Made by a program: the position numbers and the translations under genes
NCBI GenBank assembly: GCA_025356475.1
Contig: JANXSX010000122.1
Span: 1-64,000, forward strand
DNA length: 64,000 nt
Direction: 5' to 3'
DNA from: Isosphaeraceae bacterium
Lineage (GTDB): Bacteria > Planctomycetota > Planctomycetia > Isosphaerales > Isosphaeraceae
The notes under the pieces: generated by a model
Told to the model about the DNA's origin: nothing
What the model saw: the letters and a program-made list of their open reading frames with translations, nothing else
Databases searched by the model: none
In this document: positions 32,861 to 40,876 of the stretch, piece after piece
Layout: each line of letters starts with the position of its first letter
Numbering within the stretch: position 1 is the first letter of the stretch

Positions 32861-33686
32861 GGATCTGGTCAACAGGCTTGGCTATCCCGGAATCTGGCTC
32901 CTCCTGGTGCTCGGGGGACTCGGCCTGCCCGTGCCCGAAGAAGCTCCGGTGATCCTGGCGGCTGTCCTCTCACGAAAAGGGACAATGTGGTGGCCCTATG
33001 CCCTCACAGCGTGCTTTACCGGTGTGCTCGCGGGGGATTTCGTTGTCTATTTTATGGGGTTCTTCTTCGGAGAGCGCGTCCTCAGCTTCCCACTCACACG
33101 TCGGTTGTTGACAAGACAACGTGAAGCTCAGCTTAAAGGCTACTTTCATCGACATGGGTTTAAGATTTTGATTCTGGGACGATTCGCACCTGGATTTCGG
33201 ACAGCCGCATATCTTACCGCCGGAATCCTCCAACTCCCGACATTGAAGTTGTTCTTCACCGACCTACTCGCTGCCTCACTGAGCACGGGCCTCATGTTTG
33301 GCTTGGCCTATGCGTTCGCGAGTCAGATCGAACATGGCGTGCGCGAGGTGCAACACTGGTTACTGGTCGGTCTGGCAGTCGGGATCTCCGCCTGGTTGCT
33401 CCAACGCTACGTCAAGGCCCGCCGTCGGGCCGGTCGAGTCGTCGGGCCGCCGGTTCTTGTTGAGGGCGAGGAGGATGTCCTCCCCAGCCCCGACGAGCCG
33501 GTCGAAGCAGCACTCTTCACCGGTTCCGCAGTCGCGATCGATCCGCTTCCACTGAGCTTGGAGCTATTCCTAGCCTTTGTGGAACCCGATGGAGTCGCCC
33601 CAACAGAGGTGATCGCGAAGCCCGACTCGATCCCAGAGGACTCGACGACTTTCTCCACTTCCACAACAACCCAAGGTCACGGTTGA
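32844..33686 (+). CDS. DedA family membrane protein
   Basis: 280 residues from TTG 32844 (GGAG five bases upstream; a TTG at 32850 also fits). The DedA/SNARE-associated domain is clear: G-L-P-V-P-E-E-A-P-V-I-L near residue 28, G-D-F-V-V-Y-F-M-G near 64 and R-F-A-P-G-F-R-T near 113, with four to five membrane helices. The last 90 residues are a hydrophilic, acidic and threonine-rich tail not usual in DedA. DedA proteins act in lipid flipping and membrane homeostasis. It overlaps the Gfo/Idh-like gene, which itself has membrane helices, so the two may work together at the membrane. Confidence 0.85.
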   Translation: MTLSPEDLVNRLGYPGIWLLLVLGGLGLPVPEEAPVILAAVLSRKGTMWWPYALTACFTGVLAGDFVVYFMGFFFGERVLSFPLTRRLLTRQREAQLKGYFHRHGFKILILGRFAPGFRTAAYLTAGILQLPTLKLFFTDLLAASLSTGLMFGLAYAFASQIEHGVREVQHWLLVGLAVGISAWLLQRYVKARRRAGRVVGPPVLVEGEEDVLPSPDEPVEAALFTGSAVAIDPLPLSLELFLAFVEPDGVAPTEVIAKPDSIPEDSTTFSTSTTTQGHG

Positions 33687-33891
33687 GCTGCGAACGCTTG
33701 ACATGTGGTGACTGCTGCGTGAAAACGTGAAAACATTCTAGCTCCAGCGAATTCAGGTCCAGACCTGAGCTCCGGCTGTTCTCTGACGCGGGGATCGACT
33801 CCCTGGACCTTGGCCCCATGCGGCTCGATCCGTTATGATTTCGACTAGCTTGAGGGATGCCCGACAGAACGGACTCAATGAGCCTGCCAGC

Positions 33892-35205
33892 ATGAATTTT
33901 CCACCGATCGCCCGAGTCCGCCAGGTCTGGGACACCCAGCCTGAAGTCAGAGATGCTCCTGCGGCGATCGCGGAATCGATCCGGTCGAGCCGGCTCGTCG
34001 AGCGCGTCAAGCCGGGGGGCCGAGTCGCGATCACGGCAGGGAGTCGAGGGATTGCCGGTATCGATCAGATCCTCAAAGCGGCGATCGACACGATTCGCGA
34101 ACTGGGGTTCGAGCCCTTCCTGGTCGCTGCGATGGGGAGCCACGGGGGTGGGACTACCCTCGGTCAGCAAGGGTTGCTGGCCGAGTTTGGTATCACGGAG
34201 AGCCGGATGGGCTGCCCGGTTCGGTGCGAACTTGACACCACCATTTTGGGGACGAACAGCTTCGGTTTGCCGATCCACTTCGATAGCAATGCGTTGGCTG
34301 CCGATGGCATTGTCTTACTGAATCGGATCAAGCCGCATACATCCTTTACGGGAAATTATGAAAGCGGTCTCTTGAAGATGTTGACGATCGGCCTGGGCAA
34401 GCGGCAAGGGGCTGCCCAGGTCCACAAGCTTGGCCTCCCCGGCTTGAAGACGCTTTTGCCGGAAGTCGGTGCGTTCCTGCTGGAGAAGACTCCCGTTGTG
34501 CTGGGTATTGCCCTCCTCGAAAACGCCCGTGAGCATACAGCGAGGGTCGTGGCGGTCGAACCCGAAGCGATTTTGGAGACCGAGCCTCGCTTGCTCGCTG
34601 AGGCACGCACCCTGATGGGACGACTTCCATTCGATCAAATTGATGTCTTGATCGTTGGTGAACTCGGCAAGAACTACAGTGGAACCGGGCTCGACCCGAA
34701 CGTGATCGGTCGACAAAGGGTCGAGACCATGCCGGACCTGCCTAGGCCCGTGGTAACCAGGCTGGCTGTACTTGACCTCTCGGTCGAAACCAAGGGGAAC
34801 GCCCTCGGGATTGGGCTCGCTGACCTCACGACCGAGCGACTCACGCGGTCGATCGACCCGACTCCGATGCGGGTCAACAGCCTCACCACGAACTTCCTCA
34901 CCAGAGCTCGCGTCCCGTTGGCGTTGCCGACCGATCGCGACCTCCTGACTGCATGTCTGAATACGTGCTGGCGCATTAGTGCTGCCGAAGCAAGACTTGT
35001 GTTCATTCCTAACACACTTGAACTGGAATCGATGTGGGTGACAGCGTCTCTTTCGGACGATGTTTTGGAAAACCCCACTCTCGCCTTCGAATCGGATTTT
35101 CAGACTTGGCCCATTGATGAGAGTGGAACGATCGATCAGCAAGCCTTGTTCCCCACGAGTGTACGGGGGCGTCGCAAGGATTCTCCAACGCATGAGCGAG
35201 CTTGA
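33892..35205 (+). CDS. Lactate-racemase-domain (LarA N-terminal, DUF2088) protein
   Basis: About 437 residues. G-G-R-V-A-I-T-A-G-S-R-G-I near residue 42, A-A-M-G-S-H-G-G-G-T near 80 and a long run including N-R-I-K-P-H-T-S-F-T-G are the marks of the LarA N-terminal family. Real LarA uses a nickel-pincer cofactor on a lysine and two histidines; the family relatives with this shorter layout have no assigned substrate. ATG 33892 matches the usual start; an upstream ATG at 33835 is in frame without a better ribosome-binding site. The stop lies just before the HAD gene, so the pair is likely an operon. Confidence 0.75.
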   Translation: MNFPPIARVRQVWDTQPEVRDAPAAIAESIRSSRLVERVKPGGRVAITAGSRGIAGIDQILKAAIDTIRELGFEPFLVAAMGSHGGGTTLGQQGLLAEFGITESRMGCPVRCELDTTILGTNSFGLPIHFDSNALAADGIVLLNRIKPHTSFTGNYESGLLKMLTIGLGKRQGAAQVHKLGLPGLKTLLPEVGAFLLEKTPVVLGIALLENAREHTARVVAVEPEAILETEPRLLAEARTLMGRLPFDQIDVLIVGELGKNYSGTGLDPNVIGRQRVETMPDLPRPVVTRLAVLDLSVETKGNALGIGLADLTTERLTRSIDPTPMRVNSLTTNFLTRARVPLALPTDRDLLTACLNTCWRISAAEARLVFIPNTLELESMWVTASLSDDVLENPTLAFESDFQTWPIDESGTIDQQALFPTSVRGRRKDSPTHERA

Positions 35206-35210
35206 GATTT

Positions 35211-35867
35211 ATGGTCATGTCGATTCGCGCGGTCGTCTTGGATCTCGATGGGACGATGTTTGATACCGAGGCTCTGTTCCATCGAGTTGCGGGAGACTAT
35301 CTCGCGGAACGGGGGAAGGTGTTCACACCTGAGATCATGAGAGCGATGATCGGGCGGCAGGCACCTGTCTCGGGCCTGGCGCTCAAAACCATGGCGAACC
35401 TTGATGGGACAGTCGAGGAAATCCTGCTCGACCTTCGAGATCGATTCTTTGCAAGAATGGATGCCGAGGTCCAGCCGATGCCAGGTCTCTTCACACTCCT
35501 CGACACCTTGCGCAAGCATAAGATTCCACATGCGGTTGCTACGTCATCCCGCCGTGCCTACGCCGAGCGGATCTTGCGGAATCACGAAGTGTGGGACCGA
35601 CTTGACTTTGTCTTGGGGGCGGAGGATGTCACCCACGGAAAACCCGAGCCCGAGATTTATCTGAAAGCGGCAGGGCGATTGGACCTTCCCCCCGACGCGA
35701 TTTTGGTGCTGGAAGATAGCCCCCCAGGAGTCACCGCAGCAAAGGCGTCTGGAGCCTTCACCGTTGGGGTGCCACACGATCAGAGTCCTGCTGACGGGAT
35801 TGGACATGCGGACTTGATCATCGATCGGCTTGATGATCCGGCGATCTTGATTCGTCTGGGAATCTGA
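35211..35867 (+). CDS. HAD-superfamily phosphatase (phosphoglycolate/beta-phosphoglucomutase type)
   Basis: 218 residues. Motif I is L-D-L-D-G-T-M-F-D-T near the start, motif II T-S-S-R-R near 110, motif III the lysine in G-K-P-E-P-E, and motif IV E-D-S-P-P-G. A helical cap follows motif I, as in subfamily I phosphatases. It should hydrolyse a small phosphorylated metabolite. The start may be ATG 35211 or 35217; the gene follows the LarA-like gene by only a few bases, which suggests a shared pathway for a hydroxy acid or sugar phosphate. Confidence 0.85.
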   Translation: MVMSIRAVVLDLDGTMFDTEALFHRVAGDYLAERGKVFTPEIMRAMIGRQAPVSGLALKTMANLDGTVEEILLDLRDRFFARMDAEVQPMPGLFTLLDTLRKHKIPHAVATSSRRAYAERILRNHEVWDRLDFVLGAEDVTHGKPEPEIYLKAAGRLDLPPDAILVLEDSPPGVTAAKASGAFTVGVPHDQSPADGIGHADLIIDRLDDPAILIRLGI

Positions 35868-35874
35868 TCAACGC

Positions 35875-35910
35875 ATGCCAGCCAGAGGCGGCTGTGCCCT
35901 GGGCTGGCAT
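35875..35910 (+). terminator. Hairpin behind the HAD gene
   Basis: Perfect 9-bp stem ATGCCAGCC / GGCTGGCAT around an 18-base loop, eight bases after the HAD stop. There is no T-run, so it is a terminator-like or mRNA-stabilising hairpin rather than a classic terminator. Confidence 0.5.
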
Positions 35911-36041
35911 GGATAATTACCAAGAATCGGCTTGAACCGGGCGAGAATAGTACTACATCGCCAGGTTTGCTCTCCTGACGCGGATGTCGCGACGAATCTA
36001 TCCTCCCTATCACGGCTTAGTGAGATATATGTATGTACGGA

Positions 36042-36335
36042 TCACAGCTTCGCAAGCTCAAACCCAAGCTCCGTCAATTCCTCAACCGGTTCGATCACTG
36101 CTTCCCGAGGTAGGATACCCGCGAGCACCTGCCTGTGTAGATTACTGGACAGCTCTCCGACATTCTCGAAAAGAGCGTCGAGCCCGATCGCTCTCAATGC
36201 CGGCGTGCCAGTCAACACCGCTGGGATCATTACGAGGCACGCGATCAACTCGAGCACATCGTTCGCGAGGAGCATTGAGGACCCAACTCCATTGGAATCT
36301 TTCCTAGGGCTAAGAAGTAAGATGGGAGGCATCAT
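36042..36335 (-). CDS. Hypothetical protein, doubtful
   Basis: A 97-codon frame between the HAD gene and the esterase. The C-terminal half (D-A-L-F-E-N-V-G-E-L-S-S-N-L-H-R and P-V-E-E-L-T-E-L-G-F) looks like ordinary protein, the first 20 residues do not, and there is no clear ribosome-binding site. It may be a small gene or the remnant of a larger one. The rest of 35911-36442 shows nothing. Confidence 0.3.
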   Translation of the reverse strand: MMPPILLLSPRKDSNGVGSSMLLANDVLELIACLVMIPAVLTGTPALRAIGLDALFENVGELSSNLHRQVLAGILPREAVIEPVEELTELGFELAKL

Positions 36336-36442
36336 GGAATCATGTTTGGGGCTTCGAAACGACGAGTGGCTCGGTCCCGGATGAAAATCATCCCAAGATC
36401 AAGCCACTTTTGTTCATGCGAGTATTATCTGACTAACAAGGT

Positions 36443-37426
36443 CTAGCCGATGGTTCTGATCGCAAGCGATCGGCGACCGAGTCCGGCGAGGCCAGCAACA
36501 CCAAGTCCGAGCAGAATGAAGCTCGACGGCTCGGGCACGGCAACACCGAGCTGTGTGGTGATCACATCATAACCTGCCTGGTTCGGATGGACACGAACCA
36601 CGCCATCGCTAAACACGGTGCCAATGAAGGTGAGTGCGAGCTCATTCCCGATGAACGAAGGCATGACATCAACGAATTTCACGCCGAGACTCTGGGCAAC
36701 GCTGCCGATCGTCTGATCGAGCGCGACGAGAGCCGGCTGAGCAAGTAATGCCGTCGCTCTGAGCTGGTCCGTGGCCGGATTGTCTGGGAGATTCCGGAAC
36801 GGGGCGAAGGGGTCATAATAGTCCAGAACCAGGATCTTGGCTTCTGGTGCCGCAATCTTTAGCTCTTGCAACAACGTGCCTTCGTTCTGAGCGAAGGCCG
36901 CAAGGGCGGGCCCTACGGCTGCTTGTTTCTGAGCAAGCGTCAGAGCTGGGTTCAGAAGGATCAGGTTGAGATCATTCGAACCGAGATTGACGGTGATCAA
37001 TGAAACCTGATGGCCAAGACCATGTTCGCTCGAGATCCGATTCAGAACTTGGGTCCGCTGAGCGACCGTCTGAACCCCGCTCGCATAGTTTGAGTTGCGG
37101 GCGGCGGCGGTGTTTCCTTGAACTCCATTTCCCAGGTTGAGTGGGAAGTAACTCGCACTCGTCTCGCCACTGATGCCGTAATCGAAGACTGTGGGCCGAA
37201 CACCGCCGTTACGGAACTTGATGGTATCGGCGAGCCCCTTCACGTAACCGCGGTCGCCATTACTGGTATCGCCAGTTGAGTCGTCGAACCCGACACCGAA
37301 TGCTAAGGAGTCGCCCACTGCGATGTAGGTGCCAAAGTCGGCACGAGCTTCGACCGCTAGTCCCCCGATACCGCTCAGCAAAGCCAGAACCGCCGCAAAT
37401 CGCCCTTTTTGCGTCATCATTGTCAT
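36443..37426 (-). CDS. SGNH/GDSL hydrolase with PEP-CTERM sorting tail
   Basis: 327 residues. A Sec signal (about 8-29) is followed by G-D-S-L-A-F-G (nucleophile serine in block I), the N-L-G-S-N-D block III motif and V-H-P-N-Q-A-G-Y with the catalytic histidine, a complete SGNH set. The C-terminus V-P-E-P-S-S-F-I-L-L-G-L-G, hydrophobic helix and R-R is a PEP-CTERM signal, so the enzyme is exported and processed at the surface by an exosortase. It is probably an esterase or lipase. It reads away from the next gene at 37797; the 370 bases between them contain no other gene. Confidence 0.88.
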   Translation of the reverse strand: MTMMTQKGRFAAVLALLSGIGGLAVEARADFGTYIAVGDSLAFGVGFDDSTGDTSNGDRGYVKGLADTIKFRNGGVRPTVFDYGISGETSASYFPLNLGNGVQGNTAAARNSNYASGVQTVAQRTQVLNRISSEHGLGHQVSLITVNLGSNDLNLILLNPALTLAQKQAAVGPALAAFAQNEGTLLQELKIAAPEAKILVLDYYDPFAPFRNLPDNPATDQLRATALLAQPALVALDQTIGSVAQSLGVKFVDVMPSFIGNELALTFIGTVFSDGVVRVHPNQAGYDVITTQLGVAVPEPSSFILLGLGVAGLAGLGRRSLAIRTIG

Positions 37427-37796
37427 CGCTCCTTGACTCTAGATCCTAGTAGTTCATCCTTGGCCCCGGCGTCTTTGATGAGATACCGGTGCGATCTTCA
37501 GCCGAGTCCCAAAACGGAACAGGTCACTGAAGAGAACGAGGATATAACCTTTCAAGCGATTTCAAGGCAACCCAAGATCCGCGATTTGTCAATTTTCTTT
37601 TCAGCAGGTGTTCCAATCGGGTTCCGACGTGCCCGAACACGTGGGACCTGAGGACCTCGGTCGGGAGGACGGTCAGATTGTGCCGGATTCTCTTCAAGAA
37701 TTCAAAAGATGGGACCGGCCCAGACCCTGGTAGGTCGAGTCTTCGTCTTGTATCTTGAATAGGATCCAAGTTTACCTTCTCTCTGGAGACCTCCCA

Positions 37797-38942
37797 ATGT
37801 CTCGTTTCTTGCAACGGTCAGGGCTTCTCGCGATCGTGATCGCCTGCCTTGGGGCTCCTGCCCAGGCCCAGTACAACTATCCGGGCGGTTACGGTGGCTT
37901 TGGTTGGGGAGGATGGGGTGGAGGCGGAACCGTAGCGGGAAATGCGGCTCATGGGATGGGTATCTACGCAGCCGGCGCAGGTGCTTACAACCAGCAGACG
38001 GCTGTCGCTCAGTCGATTAACGCCGATACGGCAATGCAGTTAAACAGCTACATTCATGACTCAACCTACCGCAACGCCGCAAGTGAGTTACAGCGGCGTA
38101 AGAATCAACAAAAGCTCGTCACCGAGTCGCTCGAAGCGACTTATACTCGGCTTCGCGACAATCCCGAAGCGAGCGACATCCGGTCGGGCGAGGCCCTCAA
38201 TATTATCCTCAACGAACTGACCAACCCGAAGGTTTACACTCAGGTCGTTCAGAAGTCGAATGTCCCGGTCAACAGTCAACTCGTCAAGAATATTCAGTTC
38301 CAGTACGCGGCGAACATGATTGCTATCAGCCTGGCCGACCTGAGCGAACGGGGCGTTCCGGATGAACTGGCCACCAACCCAGCTTTCGCCGAGAACCGGA
38401 CGCAGATCCGGGACCTGTTCGGTAAACTGAGGAGAGAGACTGATAGTTCGGGCAATGCCTCGATCGAGACGTTGCGGAACTGCCGAGTCGCCATCAAGGC
38501 CCTTCAAGAAAAGGTTCGAGTTGTGCTGCCCGTTAGTAATGTCAACCGTGCCCCGGCTGACAACTTCTTGAAGGCCCTCTTCGGCCTCACCAAGATGATG
38601 GAAACTCCTTCGGTCGAGCAGTTTCTCAAGGGGCTCGACAAGTACCCAAGCACAACGCTTGGTCACTTGATTACCTTCATGAACAGCTTCAACCTCCGGT
38701 TCGGACGGCCAAGTAGTCCCGTTCAGGAGGCTGCGTATGCCCAGCTCTATCCAATGCTGGCGAGTGTTCGGGACCAAGCCCAGGCCAAAGGCCCGAACCC
38801 AATCTCCGAACCGGTCGCCGCGCCTGATCCTAAGCAACTGACCGGTTTCTTTTCTGCGATGGATTACAGCCACTTTGACCCGCAGCCGGACCCCCACACC
38901 AACAAGATTCCCGCGCCGCCCGCAGCCAACGCCCCCAAGTAA
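37797..38942 (+). CDS. Secreted protein of unknown function
   Basis: 381 residues with a Sec signal peptide (first 23 residues ending A-Q-A), a glycine/tryptophan/tyrosine-rich stretch (about 24-45), a helical middle with A-S-E-L-Q-R-R-K-N-Q-Q-K and a proline-rich C-terminal tail. ATG 37797 has GGAG seven bases upstream. It resembles planctomycete-only hypothetical proteins; no catalytic motif is visible. It stands alone and ends in a strong hairpin. Confidence 0.72.
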   Translation: MSRFLQRSGLLAIVIACLGAPAQAQYNYPGGYGGFGWGGWGGGGTVAGNAAHGMGIYAAGAGAYNQQTAVAQSINADTAMQLNSYIHDSTYRNAASELQRRKNQQKLVTESLEATYTRLRDNPEASDIRSGEALNIILNELTNPKVYTQVVQKSNVPVNSQLVKNIQFQYAANMIAISLADLSERGVPDELATNPAFAENRTQIRDLFGKLRRETDSSGNASIETLRNCRVAIKALQEKVRVVLPVSNVNRAPADNFLKALFGLTKMMETPSVEQFLKGLDKYPSTTLGHLITFMNSFNLRFGRPSSPVQEAAYAQLYPMLASVRDQAQAKGPNPISEPVAAPDPKQLTGFFSAMDYSHFDPQPDPHTNKIPAPPAANAPK

Positions 38943-38967
38943 TACGAGCCAAATTGTGCTTTCCCTC

Positions 38968-39021
38968 CAGACGCCAAGAACTTTCGCTTCGTCATTTGAA
39001 GTGAAGGTTTCTTGGCGTCTG
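38968..39021 (+). terminator. Long hairpin after the secreted-protein gene
   Basis: CAGACGCCAAGAA at 38968-38980 pairs perfectly with TTCTTGGCGTCTG at 39009-39021 (13 bp), with a smaller stem inside the loop. It begins 25 bases after the stop. No T-run follows. Confidence 0.6.
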
Positions 39022-39143
39022 AGTTCTGATGCCGTCAGAGAATGGCCACTACCTCAAGTTTCAAAATGCATCCAATACTCGTTGAAGTCGTATTTTTGAA
39101 TGTTCAAATACGTTTTCATTTCTGAATACAGTGAGAGAAGCTC

Positions 39144-40424
39144 ATGAGTGTCTTAACTCGATGGTTTCTTGGTGTTAGGAAGAATTCGGCAGGAAGTATG
39201 GTGAGACGGCGTCCACGCTTAGGCTGCGAAGTTCTTGAAGGTCGTGAATTGCTCTCAGGAGGTTTAGCCAGGTTCTCACTTCCGGCTGGGCCGGTTGGAA
39301 CATCGACCTATGTCGGGCCGATCACTGCCGGACCTGACGGAAACGTCTGGTTTGTTGAGGCCTTCGACACGATTAACCGACCGTTCACGACTTCAAACGC
39401 AATCGCGAGGATCACGCCGACCGGAGTCGTGAGCACGGTTGTTCCTTCGTCTGCTCTTCCCGCGACCCATGTTTACTCACTAACGACCGGCTCGGACGGT
39501 AACGCCTGGTTTGGGGGGTTCCGCTCGGTCGAAGGTTCGGCCTTTCAGGGGGTGGTCGGTCGGGTCACGCCAGCGGGCGGCCTTACGGTCTTTGTTGTTC
39601 CAAATGCATTCACGGTCGATCGTATCACTCCGGGACGGGACGGCAATCTCTGGATCACAGCGACCGGTTCAAACACTGGAGGGGCGAGCTTCGCCGCGAG
39701 TGTGACACCGTCCGGCACGATCACCGAGTTCCCACTCCCAGGAACACCCTACAATATCACCGCCTCCACCTCCGACAGGCACGGCAATCTTTGGGTCGGG
39801 TTCACACTTGCTTCGCTCGTTATCTCGCAGGCCGATAAAACCGTGGTCGAACGGATCACGCCGACCGGCAAGGTCACCAGATACGTTCTCCCTCCGTACC
39901 ACGTACCAGCAGCGCCGATTGATGGGTTTGGTCTTTCTCATCCGGCCTATCATGCAGCGATCACGATTAACGGGCTTGCCACCGGTGCTGACGGCAACGT
40001 CTGGATCTCGGAAGGAACCAACTCCTCTTTGTCGATCCCCCGATTCATCGCGAGGGTCACTCCGTCCGGCAAGTTCTCACAATTTAAGGTCCTGCCCCGA
40101 GGTGTCGAGGGGGATCCAGGATTGATCGTGGCAGGGCCCGGGCGGCAGCTCTCGTTCATGGTGGCGCATGAGTTCGCTGTTGTCTCGTACCGCCAGTTCA
40201 AAATCGGTCGAATTAGCACAACTGGCCATGTTTCCTTGGTCGGACTGCCGAAGTCGACGGACCCACAGGTGAACTCAACGTCTATCAGCATTACTGCGAT
40301 GACTACCGGGTCTGACGGCAATCTCTGGTTTGTGAACAACGTGAGCAAATCCGGCGGTATTCAGGTCATGGAGATCGACAGGCTGACCGTCATCGATCCA
40401 CGACGACATTCGAAAGGTAAATAA
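39144..40424 (+). CDS. Virginiamycin B lyase-like secreted beta-propeller
   Basis: 426 residues. Repeated blades with G-x-D-G-N-x-W-F (for example P-D-G-N-V-W-F, S-D-G-N-A-W-F, R-D-G-N-L-W-I, A-D-G-N-V-W-I, S-D-G-N-L-W-F) and I-A-R-I-T-P-T-G make a Vgb/SMP-30-like six- or seven-bladed propeller. The N-terminus R-R-R-P-R-L-G-C-E-V-L-E-G-R-E-L-L-S contains the L-E-x-R-x-L-L-S motif found at the start of many planctomycete exported proteins, instead of a classical signal peptide. The blade histidine and glutamate needed for a true streptogramin lyase were not identified, so I call only the fold. The gene stands alone, with an AT-rich 120 bases upstream. Confidence 0.78.
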   Translation: MSVLTRWFLGVRKNSAGSMVRRRPRLGCEVLEGRELLSGGLARFSLPAGPVGTSTYVGPITAGPDGNVWFVEAFDTINRPFTTSNAIARITPTGVVSTVVPSSALPATHVYSLTTGSDGNAWFGGFRSVEGSAFQGVVGRVTPAGGLTVFVVPNAFTVDRITPGRDGNLWITATGSNTGGASFAASVTPSGTITEFPLPGTPYNITASTSDRHGNLWVGFTLASLVISQADKTVVERITPTGKVTRYVLPPYHVPAAPIDGFGLSHPAYHAAITINGLATGADGNVWISEGTNSSLSIPRFIARVTPSGKFSQFKVLPRGVEGDPGLIVAGPGRQLSFMVAHEFAVVSYRQFKIGRISTTGHVSLVGLPKSTDPQVNSTSISITAMTTGSDGNLWFVNNVSKSGGIQVMEIDRLTVIDPRRHSKGK

Positions 40425-40654
40425 TCCTGGATATTTCGGGATTTCCACGGGTATGATTCGGAACTCCCGATTGTTTTTATGTGGCCGCTCGCTTCGACCC
40501 ACAGTGAGCGGTCGCATCCAACGGATCAATCGAAAAAACGAGAACTTTTTCACATGAATGCTATGCGCATATGGGTAGAGACGTCCGACTTACACACATC
40601 GATTGTGTTTTGGTGATTCATTGCTCCGCCCTGCGCATGTCATTCACAAATGCC

Positions 40655-40867
40655 CTATATCGAGCCCGAGCGGAAAGTCAGTCCCAGGGGCTCCATTCCG
40701 ATCGCCTTCACGGCTTCATCTCCATACAGGCATGCAAAGATCGTAGGGAGATCCGTCGCATCCAGGTGAGGCTCGATTACCTGACTTGTATACGTCATCT
40801 CCTCGTCATTGAGGTCCGTGACACAGATCCCGGAGTAGGCCTGCGCCTCGGCGGAATATATCGTCAT
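40655..40867 (-). CDS. Hypothetical small protein, doubtful
   Basis: A 70-codon frame starting nine bases after the YfhO stop on the same strand. The text (for example D-L-N-D-E-E-M-T-Y-T-S-Q-V-I-E-P-H-L) is plausible, but there is no recognised domain and only a distant GGGG before ATG. The rest of 40425-40654 holds no gene; a weak hairpin CCGCTC/GAGCGG lies near 40485-40511. Confidence 0.3.
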   Translation of the reverse strand: MTIYSAEAQAYSGICVTDLNDEEMTYTSQVIEPHLDATDLPTIFACLYGDEAVKAIGMEPLGLTFRSGSI

Positions 40868-40876
40868 GAAGTCGTG

